Shown here: positions 8,351-16,112 of the stretch, piece by piece | How positions within the stretch are numbered: the first letter of the stretch is position 1 | Layout of the letters: each line of letters opens with the position of its first letter | From: Sedimentisphaerales bacterium | GTDB taxonomy: Bacteria; Planctomycetota; Phycisphaerae; Sedimentisphaerales; Anaerobacaceae | Reading direction: 5' to 3' | Assembly (NCBI GenBank): GCA_016927855.1 | Contig: JAFGLV010000177.1 | Span: 1-48,374 of the forward strand | Length of the DNA: 48,374 nucleotides | Program-made: the position numbers and the translations under genes | Notes under the pieces: generated by a model | Database searches by the model: none | What the model saw: only the letters and a program-made list of their open reading frames with translations | What the model was told of the DNA's origin: nothing

Positions 8351-8385
8351 GGAGGACAGAAGGCGGAAGACGGAGGACGGCGGAC
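8351..8385 (+). repeat. GGAGGAC/GGAAGACGG purine-rich direct repeat
   Basis: A run of GGAGGAC, GGCGGAAGACGG and GGAGGACGGCGG units starting 5 bases after the PP2C stop. A related run is found in frame inside the ABC permease at 41061-41096. Confidence 0.5.
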
Positions 8386-8404
8386 GCGCGAACCGCGTGA
8401 CATT

Positions 8405-8430
8405 TGTAGGGTGGGTTCTCAACCCACGCG
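8405..8430 (+). repeat. GTAG-headed REP (GGGTGGGTT type)
   Basis: TGTAG followed by GGTGGGTT-ctc-AACCCACGCG, a perfect GTGGGTT/AACCCAC stem. Same type as 45375-45400 and 1098-1125. Confidence 0.7.
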
Positions 8431-8436
8431 GCCGGC

Positions 8437-8476
8437 TTGTCATCCTGAATGGAGCGCAGCGCAATGAAGGATCTGG
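8437..8476 (+). repeat. dispersed TTGTCATCCTGA...GAAGGATCT repeat
   Basis: TTGTCATCCTGAATGGAGCG, then CAGCGCAATGAAGGATCTGGG, an imperfect hairpin unit. It is related to the inner arms at 2391-2451 and to 34063-34178. Confidence 0.5.
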
Positions 8477-8559
8477 GCCGCGACTGAGAAGGGCCTCCTT
8501 ATGCTGCGGTTGTCACTCTATCTCTCGTTCTCTCGGGCATGCGCTTCCACCTACGGTCA

Positions 8560-8583
8560 GGGCGAATGATTATTCGCCCCTAC
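8560..8583 (-). repeat. GTAG-headed REP (GGGGCGAAT type) overlapping the antitoxin stop codon
   Basis: On the minus strand: GTAG, GGGCGAAT, a four-base loop, ATTCGCCC. The TAG of the GTAG head is the stop codon of the antitoxin gene. Same type as 37943-37966 and 41917-41941. Confidence 0.75.
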
Positions 8584-8789
8584 AGGCGTTTCTGGAGCTC
8601 CTCCAGCGCGAGCAATTCACCGGGATGCTGTTCGTACTCAGCCAACCTCCTATCCAACTCCACTCGATGGCTTTCCGGCACAGGCACGCTCGGCTCCTCC
8701 GAAGTGATGCTTTCCCATATCTCCTTGACAAGGAGGATCTTCTCGGCGACGCTGAGTTTCTCAATTTCGGGCGCATCCTTAAGGTGCAT
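8580..8789 (-). CDS. addiction-module component of the TIGR02574 type, orphan antitoxin
   Basis: A 69-residue acidic helical protein. The pattern LSVAEKILLVKEIWESI...EEPSVPVPESHRVELDRRLAEYEQHPGELLALEELQ is characteristic of the TIGR02574 family of putative antitoxins, which normally sit just upstream of a RelE/ParE-type toxin. The ATG at 8789 has GGAGCA at 8796-8801. Downstream on the same strand (below 8580) there is no toxin-like frame, only repeats. The stop codon TAG is contributed by a REP element that abuts the last codon. The family's usual C-terminus ends close to this point, so the protein is nearly or fully complete. An orphaned antitoxin whose toxin was replaced by repeats is the likely reading. 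Confidence 0.72.
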   Translation of the reverse strand: MHLKDAPEIEKLSVAEKILLVKEIWESITSEEPSVPVPESHRVELDRRLAEYEQHPGELLALEELQKRL

Positions 8790-8966
8790 TATCGATGCTC
8801 CTACCGCTGTACAAGAAGAAGCTATTCTCTGGGTGTATCCATCATACCCTTAAGGACACCCGCCGACAAGCCTCTTGCGCTGCTCGGACATCCGGCGATG
8901 CGGCCGGCCGGTCCTCCATAGGAACTCATCGTCATCAAAGTCAGCCGTAGGGCTCTGTTCGCAGTG

Positions 8967-9011
8967 TGCCCGTAAGGGCATACCCATGTGGCCCAGCCGT
9001 CCTCGGCTGGG
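8967..9011. repeat. palindromes including the CATGTGGCCCAGCCG type
   Basis: TGCCC-gtaa-GGGCA at 8967-8980, then CATGTGG and CCCAGCCG-tcct-CGGCTGGG (8985-9011). The second unit recurs in reverse orientation at 39242-39268. The rest of the gap between the antitoxin and the radical SAM gene (8790-9101) shows no credible gene. Confidence 0.6.
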
Positions 9012-9101
9012 ATTACCGCCGCCGTAGGTATGTCATCTTTCGGTTCCGTCACACTGCGTTTGAGGTGGCAGGGCGCAGTGCCGGGCCCTCCCTATGTCGC
9101 C

Positions 9102-10514
9102 TCAGGTAGGAGCCGGTTGTCCTCGGCAGGCGTGGGCGAGATGCGCACGGCGCAAAGGGCCAGTGCCGGCGAGGACTCGTTCCAGGAGCGGGCGCGTCCG
9201 ACTGACGAGGCCGGTCTTGATGAGCAGGCCCCAGACGAACTCGAACTTCTTCCAGCCGCCGGTGTAGGCGAGGTGGCGCAGTGCGCTGAGCGTATCCGGT
9301 TTTACGCGTGCGGACCTGAAGATGCTGGACCATTTGTAGAAGGTGTCATACGCGCGGCGGTATCCGTCTTCGAGCTGTTGCGCCGTCATGTTCCTGGGCT
9401 GGTAGACGCAGTGACGCGTGTCGTAGAGGTTCCAGTTGTGCGTGAGGATGCGTCCCTCGGCCTCCATGCGCTTGTGCAGGCGCGTGCCCGGGTAGGGGGT
9501 GAGGATGTGGAAGGTGGCGGTCTCAATGCCCTGCGCGATGGCCCACTCGGCGGTGCTGTCGAATACCGAGGGACTATCGGCGTCCATGCCGAAGACGAAG
9601 CTGGCGTTTATCATCACGCCTCGGTCGTGGAGCCGCCGGACCACGTCGTCGTAGTCACGGCCGAGGTTCTGGAACTTGTGTTGTTGACGCAGGTTGTCAC
9701 CGTTGAGCGTCTCGAAGCCGATGAACAGGCTCTTGAGTCCGCTCGCGGCCGCGCGGTTCAGCAGTTCGTCGTCCTGTGCGGCGCTGACGGTACCGGCCGC
9801 CTGCCAGAGCCGGCCCATGCCCTCGAGCCCCTCGAAGAGGGACAACGCGAACCGCCGGTCGGCGAAGAGGTTGTCGTCGAGGAAGAACAAGTGGCGGCCG
9901 GGCAAAGCATCGATCTCCTTCAAGACGCGATCTACCTGCTGGGTATAGAACGGCTTGCCGCCTCGGAAGAAGGATTCTTTGTAGCAGAAGTCACACGCAT
10001 GAGGACATCCGCGCGAGACGACAAGCGAGTTGGGAACCAGGTACCTGTTGCTCTTGATGAGGTCTCGGCGCAGAGGTGGGATGTTCGCCAGGCTGCGCTG
10101 GCTGGATTGATAGCGTGGGGCGGGATGGCCCTGCGCGAAGTCGCGAAGGAAGGCGGGCCAGGTGGCCTCGGCTGGCCCGCAGAAGATGCTGTCCGCGTGG
10201 AGTGACGCCTCCTGCGGACGAGTCGTGACGTGCAATCCGCCCAGGCAGACGTAGGCGCCGCGGGCGCGATAGAAATCGGCTAGTTCATAGACTCGGTAGG
10301 CCGACGTGACGTACGCTTCGATCGCGACGAGGTCGGGCCTGTCGCTGAGATTCAGCCGCTCCACGTGCTCATCCTGGATGACGACCTGGTCCTCGTCGGA
10401 GAGGTAGCCGGCCAGCAGCGCCAGGCCGAGCGGAGGGAAGAGCGAGTACTTGATGGGGCGCCAGTAGGGACTCTTGGCTTCGGTCAGCGCGGGCAGGATC
10501 ATCTTGACCTTCAT
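9102..10514 (-). CDS. B12-binding domain radical SAM protein
   Basis: A 470-residue protein of the B12-binding radical SAM class. The N-terminal half (residues 1-145) has a cobalamin-binding Rossmann-like layout (PPLGLALLAGYL, YVCLGGLHVTTRPQEA). The radical SAM cluster motif CPHACDFC gives C170, C174 and C177, followed by FLDDNLFAD and IGFETLNGDN, which is typical of the barrel. Class members perform methylations, rearrangements or cyclisations; the substrate cannot be told here. The ATG at 10514 has GTGAGG just upstream and is preferred to the ORF extension to 10562, which would run through a palindromic operator-like site. It lies downstream of the winged-helix regulator on the same strand with a 92-base gap, and has its own copy of a shared palindrome upstream. 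Confidence 0.82.
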   Translation of the reverse strand: MKVKMILPALTEAKSPYWRPIKYSLFPPLGLALLAGYLSDEDQVVIQDEHVERLNLSDRPDLVAIEAYVTSAYRVYELADFYRARGAYVCLGGLHVTTRPQEASLHADSIFCGPAEATWPAFLRDFAQGHPAPRYQSSQRSLANIPPLRRDLIKSNRYLVPNSLVVSRGCPHACDFCYKESFFRGGKPFYTQQVDRVLKEIDALPGRHLFFLDDNLFADRRFALSLFEGLEGMGRLWQAAGTVSAAQDDELLNRAAASGLKSLFIGFETLNGDNLRQQHKFQNLGRDYDDVVRRLHDRGVMINASFVFGMDADSPSVFDSTAEWAIAQGIETATFHILTPYPGTRLHKRMEAEGRILTHNWNLYDTRHCVYQPRNMTAQQLEDGYRRAYDTFYKWSSIFRSARVKPDTLSALRHLAYTGGWKKFEFVWGLLIKTGLVSRTRPLLERVLAGTGPLRRAHLAHACRGQPAPT

Positions 10515-10548
10515 CGTGAACCTCACAATAATGTTGGTGTCGCAAATT

Positions 10549-10565
10549 ACTTTGCATGGCAAAGT
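10549..10565. promoter_or_regulatory. putative operator, CTTTGC-N3-GCAAAG, upstream of the radical SAM gene
   Basis: A palindrome ACTTTGC-atg-GCAAAGT with perfect 7-base arms and a 3-base spacer, 35 bases before the radical SAM start. The same core occurs at 11666-11682 upstream of the operon that encodes the winged-helix regulator. Binding by that regulator is inference. Confidence 0.55.
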
Positions 10566-10606
10566 GTGCGGGCATAAGGCGACCGTATGAGAATGGATGT
10601 GTACTT

Positions 10607-10993
10607 TTATGCATTAGCCAGTCGGGTGCTGAAGAGGGTGCGTTTGGGTGCGGGCTTGCCATCCTGGACTGCGACTTTCTCAGCGGCGTCCAGGAGCACC
10701 GCCTCCAGGGCCTGCAGGTAGGCCATGAAGTCCTCACGGCCCTGTTTGGATAGCGAGATCGTCGTCTGGGGGCGAGAGCCGGCGAAGGACTTCTTAATGT
10801 GGACCGCCTTGGCGTTTTCCAGAGCGCTCAGATGACGACTGAGGTTGCCGTCGGTCAGTTCGCACGCTTCCTTCAATTCGGTGAAGGTCAAGCCGTCGAT
10901 GGCGCCCAACAGATTGGACATGATGGTCAACCGGCCGGGCTCGTGGAAGATCCGTTCAAGTCTGGCATAAGGATTATCATGCGTATTGCTCAT
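10607..10993 (-). CDS. winged-helix DNA-binding transcriptional regulator
   Basis: A 128-residue ArsR/MarR-like winged-helix protein. The region LLGAIDGLTFTELKEACELTDGNLSRHLSALENAKAV is a textbook helix-turn-helix with recognition helix (DGNLSRHLSAL), followed by the wing (IKKSFAGSRPQTTISLSKQG) and a C-terminal dimerisation helix (DFMAYLQALEAVLLDA). No metal-binding cysteines are seen. The ATG at 10993 is chosen because AAGGA lies 10 bases upstream; a GTG at 11002 is the alternative. It overlaps the upstream membrane-protein gene by 17 bases, so the two are translationally linked. This family is often found next to a small polytopic membrane protein. It probably represses its own operon and the radical SAM gene through the shared palindrome. 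Confidence 0.78.
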   Translation of the reverse strand: MSNTHDNPYARLERIFHEPGRLTIMSNLLGAIDGLTFTELKEACELTDGNLSRHLSALENAKAVHIKKSFAGSRPQTTISLSKQGREDFMAYLQALEAVLLDAAEKVAVQDGKPAPKRTLFSTRLANA

Positions 10994-11627
10994 GGGAATC
11001 ACGTCCTTGAGAGTAGAACCCGGTTGAAGCTGGTTGCGGAATTCGGTGGCAGTGGAAGATCAATCCGCCTACCCACTCGCCGACGCCGAAAACGAGCCCC
11101 ATCGGCCAGGGATTGGTAAACGACACGCCCGCCCAGAACAGACAGAACGTGCCACAGCCGATATAGAAGAAACCCAACGGCCAGAGGGCCTTGGGCAGCA
11201 CCTGACGGGACGACAGATTCGTGAGGCCGAACAGGCACATCCACGTGCCGAAGAGCGCGTCGTAGTCCCCTCGGCCGATCAGGGCCAGGCTGAGAATCCC
11301 GCCGACGATCAGCGACGGCAGCGCGTCCACCGTCGGCATGAGCCGCCGCACGTCGCGCTTTACGTCGGGGTGAAAGAAAAACCAGTAAAGGACCGCCGCG
11401 TAATTCGCCAGCACCGACACCGCCAGGACGGAACCCCATCCCATCAGGTGAGCGGTGGGGGACTTGGGATACCATCCGGCGCTGAGGATCATTGGTGCCA
11501 GCAAAGCGCAGGTTCCACCGACGATGCGGCAGCGCCCGGAGTATCCGGTGAAACGCTGGGCGTTGAGCACGCGCATCTTCAACTCGTGGACCTGCGCCAG
11601 AGCCTGATGAACATGTGCGGCGATCAT
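10977..11627 (-). CDS. polytopic membrane protein of unknown function, paired with the winged-helix regulator
   Basis: A 216-residue protein with about six hydrophobic segments (IVGGTCALLAPMILSA, VLAVSVLANYAAVLYWFFF, ALPSLIVGGILSLALI, ALFGTWMCLFGLTNL, LWPLGFFYIGCGTFCLFWA, PMGLVFGVGEWVGGLIF) and a cytoplasmic-looking N-terminal helix. I do not recognise a named family. The ATG at 11627 has AAGGAG at 11634-11639. It is first in a two-gene unit with the regulator (17-base overlap). An embedded regulator and an upstream palindrome suggest tightly controlled expression. Channel, sensor or anti-regulator roles are all possible; none is supported directly. Confidence 0.65.
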   Translation of the reverse strand: MIAAHVHQALAQVHELKMRVLNAQRFTGYSGRCRIVGGTCALLAPMILSAGWYPKSPTAHLMGWGSVLAVSVLANYAAVLYWFFFHPDVKRDVRRLMPTVDALPSLIVGGILSLALIGRGDYDALFGTWMCLFGLTNLSSRQVLPKALWPLGFFYIGCGTFCLFWAGVSFTNPWPMGLVFGVGEWVGGLIFHCHRIPQPASTGFYSQGRDSHEQYA

Positions 11628-11651
11628 ACTCCACTCCTTGCCTTTGGCGCT

Positions 11652-11679
11652 TTTATAGTCAATCCGCTTTGCGGTGCAA
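11652..11679 (-). promoter_or_regulatory. putative sigma70-like promoter of the membrane protein/regulator operon
   Basis: On the minus strand TTGCAC (11679-11674) and TATAAA (11657-11652) are separated by 16 bases, 25 bases before the start codon. The CTTTGC-N3-GCAAAG palindrome covers the -35 hexamer and part of the spacer, a position suited to repression. Confidence 0.4.
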
Positions 11680-11682
11680 AGC
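11666..11682. promoter_or_regulatory. putative operator, CTTTGC-N3-GCAAAG, upstream of the regulator operon
   Basis: GCTTTGC-ggt-GCAAAGC, 7-base arms with a 3-base spacer, matching the site at 10549-10565 in all twelve core positions while the spacers differ. Conservation of the arms but not the spacer is what a dimeric winged-helix protein site would show. Confidence 0.58.
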
Positions 11683-11812
11683 AAAAAATGCGATCCAATG
11701 CGGATTTTTTCCTTTGTGGGATGACGGGGCGATGTAGATAGAGGCTTGGTACGCGCGGACGACGCCTGGTCTGCAGGCTCGGGCGGCGCCCACGCCACGA
11801 AGTAATAGCAAA

Positions 11813-11841
11813 GGGACACCCCCTGTCGCAGGAGGTGTCCC
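11813..11841 (-). terminator. hairpin downstream of the discoidin-like gene
   Basis: GGGACACCccCT-gtcgc-AGgaGGTGTCCC forms a strong stem about 58 bases after the stop at 11899, followed on the minus strand by TTTGCTATT. It has a short, weak T-tract. The remaining 11683-11812 shows nothing else. Confidence 0.55.
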
Positions 11842-11898
11842 TGTTTCAAGCTGCTTTGCAGATACGCTCGGCGCTACGTCGCGGCGCAGGAAGCGCGA

Positions 11899-12990
11899 TT
11901 ACTCTACCGGCTCGGGCTCGGGTTCCGGTTCGGGCTCCTCCACCGGCGGGGCGAGAATACCGAAGAACTGAACGTCGGCAATCTGCATCGAATTGGCAGC
12001 AGCGGCGTCCTTGACGGTCTCGAAGACCATCTTGTAGGACGTGTACGCTTCGGCCTGGTTGGCAACGACGTACAGCGGGCCCGGCGTGTAACGCTCGTCC
12101 GGCAGAGCCATGGTGCCGCCGCAGATGAGCGTCCAGTTCTCCGACTGGCCGTCGCCATTGTCGGGAGTCACGATGTCATCGTTGGTGCCATAGATCATCC
12201 ACACGACCGGGTCCCGCTCGGGTGAGTCATTGGCGGTAACGCAGTCGAAGCCGTCCAGCAGCGTGGCACCGACCTGCGGCGTGACGATGAAGCCCGAGTT
12301 GATCTCGCCGAAGTTGAGGTACTTGGTCAGGGAGTTGGCGTCAATAGCGTTGGCCGGGGCCTCATTGGCCGGATAATTGCTCTGCCAGCCCGCCCGGATG
12401 GCGATAATCGCGTCGCCGACGCCCAACACGTTCGGGCCCTGGGCGTCCGGGAACAGGTAGAAGGCGACGTCCGCGATCTGCATGAGGTTGCTGCCCTTCA
12501 CCCTCGGGAAGATCATCTTGAAGGAGGCATAGGTCTCCGTGCTGTTGACGTTGACGGCCGGACCGACGGTCAGGCGTTCGGCGGGCAGATTGACGTCACC
12601 GGCGGCGATGAGCGTCCAGTTCTCTGCGGTTCCCGCGCTGTTGTCGGCACTGGTGATCGGATCGTTGGTGCCATAGAGTTCCCACGTGGCCGGGTCGCGA
12701 CCTTCGGCGTCGTTGGCGGTCGTGATCGTGAAGCTCCCCACGGCCAGCGCCGCCTGCGGCGTGACGATGAAGCCGCTGCCACTGGAGACGCGGTTGAGGT
12801 ACTTCGTGCCGGGATCACCGTCCAGGATATTCGGCGGCGCCTCGGCACCCGGATAACTGCCGCCCGCAACGATTCCATCCTCATCGATGGCGATGATGAA
12901 ATCGCCGGGTGCCAGCAGAGCCTCGCCCCAAGCTGCCGACGCCACCAGGAGTGATGCTACCAGAAAAGCCAGAACCTTTACCTTTTTCAT
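11899..12990 (-). CDS. secreted protein with two discoidin-like (F5/8 type C-like) domains
   Basis: A 363-residue exported protein. A signal peptide (KVKVLAFLVASLLVASAAWG) is followed by two homologous domains of about 155 residues. Each has IIAI, then Y-P-A-N/G-x-E-A-P-x-N-(I/A)-(L/I)-D, TKYLN, SGFIVTPQ, TANDxxxRDPxxWxxYGTND, ENWTLI and SNxMQIADVxF (about residues 30-180 and 190-345). This is the galactose-binding-like fold often used for glycan attachment. The C-terminus is an acidic Glu-Pro repeat tail (EEPEPEPEPEPVE). The ATG at 12990 has AAGGAGT 9 bases upstream. No catalytic domain or anchoring motif is visible. The internal duplication is clear from the sequence; glycan binding is inferred from the fold. 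Confidence 0.72.
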   Translation of the reverse strand: MKKVKVLAFLVASLLVASAAWGEALLAPGDFIIAIDEDGIVAGGSYPGAEAPPNILDGDPGTKYLNRVSSGSGFIVTPQAALAVGSFTITTANDAEGRDPATWELYGTNDPITSADNSAGTAENWTLIAAGDVNLPAERLTVGPAVNVNSTETYASFKMIFPRVKGSNLMQIADVAFYLFPDAQGPNVLGVGDAIIAIRAGWQSNYPANEAPANAIDANSLTKYLNFGEINSGFIVTPQVGATLLDGFDCVTANDSPERDPVVWMIYGTNDDIVTPDNGDGQSENWTLICGGTMALPDERYTPGPLYVVANQAEAYTSYKMVFETVKDAAAANSMQIADVQFFGILAPPVEEPEPEPEPEPVE

Positions 12991-13230
12991 CGCGATACTC
13001 CTTCGTCTTTCCCCCCCGGGTTCTTTGGGGACAGATTTTCCCGTCCTTCCGTCGCGCACTGTCCTCGCGCGTAAACGACGTGGCCCTCGATCCATAGTTC
13101 CAAGTGCCAGTATAAGCAGAACGAGACCCAAATGCAACCAGGAAATCCGGGCATATCGGCCGCTAGGGGCGAATTTGGCCGCCTGCGGGGACAGGCCGTT
13201 GGGACGAGCTGGACCCCGTCAGGGGCCCTC

Positions 13231-13252
13231 CCGGCCCCTGGAACGGGGCCGG
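13231..13252 (-). terminator. GC-rich hairpin after the beta-helix gene
   Basis: A perfect CCGGCCCC/GGGGCCGG stem with a six-base loop, about 48 bases beyond the stop at 13300 of the minus-strand gene. There is no T-tract, so this is terminator-like only. The interval 12991-13230 shows no gene. Confidence 0.4.
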
Positions 13253-13299
13253 AAAGGCCCGCAAGCCTGCCTGGCGGATTTGCGACCGCGGCGGGGCGT

Positions 13300-15817
13300 T
13301 CAGAATTGGATGCCGGCGCCGAAGAAGACACGCGGGTCACCGACATTATTGCCCTGGATGAAGGCGGTGGCGGCGTCGGCGTCGGTGCCGGTGAAGCCGG
13401 CAAACGTGAACGTGCTGTCGTCTTCGCGGTCAAACCAGAAATCGCCTGCTATTCCCGCCACGGTGTTGCCGGTGAAGGTCGCTGACAGCGTGCTGGTCTC
13501 CTGCGACGTTACCGCGAAGGCGATGCCGGCGCCGCCGCTGATGACACTATCGGTAGCGACGACCTTGGCGGATGCGGAGCCCAAAGCTCGCGCATCGACG
13601 CCGCCGTCCGGGCCGGTGATGTTGCAGAACGCCAGAGCCAGCGTTGGGCCGTAGTGCTTGCCGTCTTCCGCCGGTGGGCCATCGGCGCCGTTTTCCATCG
13701 ACCCGACTGCCCAGCGCAGCGCAGGCCCGGTCGTGCTGGTGCTGGATATCAAGACCTCGGTGCGTGTGGCGTGGAGGCTGCCATTCTCGAGATCGACCTT
13801 GGCGCCGGGACCCGTGGCCCTTACGTCGTACAGGGTGAGCCGCCCGAAATCGGTGCCTTTGATCGCGTAGCCGTCGGGCCCGACGCTGAGGCTAATGCCG
13901 ATCAGCGCGTTGTCCTTGGCCAGGGTGACGGCAGTGCCGGTGGGACTGACAATCGTGGCCGGCTCTTGGGGAAATTCAAACGAAGCCGGCAGATAGAGCG
14001 CACTGTAGTCACCCCACCGACTGGCCGATTCGGCCAGGAAGTCGTCGACCTTGGAGGCGACGATCTGCCGGTCCTGGAGATTGGGCGAACCGGTGTAGGT
14101 TCCTGATTGGAAGAAGGCGATGTCACCCGGACGCGGCAATGACGACGCGTTGTACAGGTCGATACTCACGAACGGATTTGCCTGCGTTCCTTCATTCGTT
14201 GAGCCGGCGGCGACCTGCGGATCGTTGTTGAGGAACCAGACGGAATGCTGCACGGAGATGTGCGGTCGCTTCGGAACCGTCTTGGCGCGTGTAGGTGAAC
14301 GCGTCGTCACCCACGAACCCCGGCGCCGGCGTGTAGTCGAATCCGCCGTCGGGTGTGACGCTGAGGCTGGCGCCGTTGATGGTGGGCGTGTCGTAGCCGA
14401 CGACCGGCCCGGCGCTCAGCGCATCGTTGGCCAGAAGCCCGCGCACGGCTGGCACCGAGATGCCGACGTTGCCGAAGCAATCATAACGGTCCTCATACGC
14501 TTTCCCGGTCCCTGAGGGGACAGGGCCCAGCAGGCCGAACGCCAGCGACGGTTGCTGACCCAGGCAGTCGGTACCGACGTTCCAATCGGTACAATTCGGT
14601 GCCAAGGCGCCACCGGGGTTGCGCCAATGGTAGGGTTCACCGCGCAAGGTGCTATTCTCGTTCAGACGCAGTTCGGTGCCGATCGGCACGTTGCCCTGAA
14701 GGGTGACCCAGTATCGACCTTCAGGCACCTCGCGCGTCTCGCCCAGGAAGGCGTCCCAGATGCCCGGAATGTTGGTTGGGCTTATGGGTACGCCCGTCGC
14801 GGAGAACCATTCGTCGCCGGGTCTGCCGGCGTCATCGGCGAAGATCGTGATATCCGCAGTGGGATTTGGCGGCGCCGACGGCACATAGACTCCGCCCAAC
14901 CTAAAGCCGCCCACCCGCCAGCTTTTGCCCGCCGGCACGGTGAAATCGTCGGCAGCCTGCGCGTCGAACGGATTGTCACCGGGGAAGTTGAGCGAGTAGA
15001 TCGTCGTGTCCACCCGGTCGCGCAGTTGGTCGTAGAGCACCTTCGGCGCACGCGGGTCACCGGTCGCTTTGATGCAGCTCAGGGAAAGGTCCACTTCGCC
15101 GGTGAAGCCGCCGGTTCCGATAACGACGAGGATGGCCGTGATCGCGGTCAGATCGGCGCCGTTGCCGCTGCTGGCAATCAGTTCGGAGTAAGGATACCAC
15201 ACCGTTCCAGGCTGCTCGCTGGCGGGAATCGGCCTGGTGATCTCCGAGCCGTTCTCCACATCGGAAAAGACGACGAACGACAGATCGATCGGGCTGGCGT
15301 TGCTGAAGACTTTGACGGCAAACCGGTCCAGCGCGCCGCCTTTGGTCAGGTCGATGCCACCCAGGCCTTCACTGGCAACGATGTGAGTCGGATTGAGGTC
15401 GACACCATCATAGTGCCAGATTACGCTGCCGGTGGTGCCGGGGTCCTGGTGATAGTGCAGAAGTCCGCCCAGGATTTCCAGCCAGACGCGCGTCTCAGGG
15501 CTCTGTACACCACGCAACTCAAACAACACGTCAAATTCGCCACCGATCATCGATCCCTCCACCGTTGCCGCGACCGGGACGGGAAACGTGCCGCCTTGGT
15601 CGACCGCCTCCAGACGCGCGACGGACGCCTCGAACCCATCAATGAGGAGTTCGTAGCGTCGGCTGAAACGCCCTCCGGAAGCATAGTGGTTGGTTCCGTA
15701 TCCATGCGCCGCGGCCGCAAAGGACAGACAGAACAGGGTGATACCTGCCGCGGCGAGCCGTCGGCTGAGTGCGTGGGTTGCGCGCGCACGCCCTCTGGGT
15801 AACTGGTTCGTTTCCAT
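13300..15817 (-). pseudogene. secreted multidomain adhesin-like protein with cadherin-like and beta-helix domains, split by a frameshift
   Basis: Two overlapping minus-strand frames (15817-14192 and 14310-13300) together make one protein of about 840 residues. A signal peptide (LAAAGITLFCLSFAAAAHG) is followed by a large secreted region of planctomycete type (QAADDFTVPAGKSWRVGGFRL), then a tandem-Ig/cadherin-like module (GLLANDALSAGP ... GGFDYTPAPGFVGDDAFTYT). Homology then switches frame: HISVQHSVWFLNNDPQVAAG, TQANPFVSIDLYNA and GDIAFFQSGTYTG are the start of the beta-helix region seen in adhesins, with cysteine-poor repeats to the end. The switch is at about 14258-14264, inside GCGACCGCACATCTCC. 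The ATG at 15817 has AAGGAGG upstream. Either a true frameshift mutation or a sequencing error; the protein as encoded stops at 14192. Confidence 0.65.
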
Positions 15818-16112
15818 GATTTCCTCCTTGCTGTTAGAGAGCCGCTTATATTCAGCTTCCTCCGTCCTCACAGCCTTTACGCGGTACGGGGTCGGTTCCC
15901 GGCAGTTCGCGAAAACTCAATGGGGCACCTGACTGTGACGGGCCGAGCCCTGGCCAAGTTACCCCGCGGGCGGGGGCGCGGCGTACCGGATCCCACAGTG
16001 CTTGGTCCCGCTGGCACGGTGGCAAGAGAGCAGCTCTGAAGCGGGGTTGGCCCCGGAGAACCCTACCTCGACCGATGGGCGTGCCGGTTCATCTGTCATA
16101 CCCCGCACCGTT
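15818..16112. other. gap without a recognisable gene
   Basis: GC-rich gap upstream of the minus-strand adhesin-like gene and downstream of the GalT/HIT-like gene. It holds GC-rich potential hairpins (for example CCCCGCGGGCGGGG near 15962). No tRNA, riboswitch core or convincing ORF was recognised. Confidence 0.4.

Noticed and set aside
8351..9011. CRISPR-like array from the repeated elements
   Set aside because: The repeats are of different types, irregularly spaced and self-complementary, with no uniform spacers or cas genes.
8822..9052. Minus-strand 76-codon frame between the antitoxin and radical SAM gene
   Set aside because: It is made of palindromic repeat sequence and shows no recognisable protein pattern.
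15880..16110. Possible structured RNA (riboswitch or RNase P-like) in the GC-rich gap
   Set aside because: No conserved core motif of a known class was found; the hairpins can be explained by base composition.
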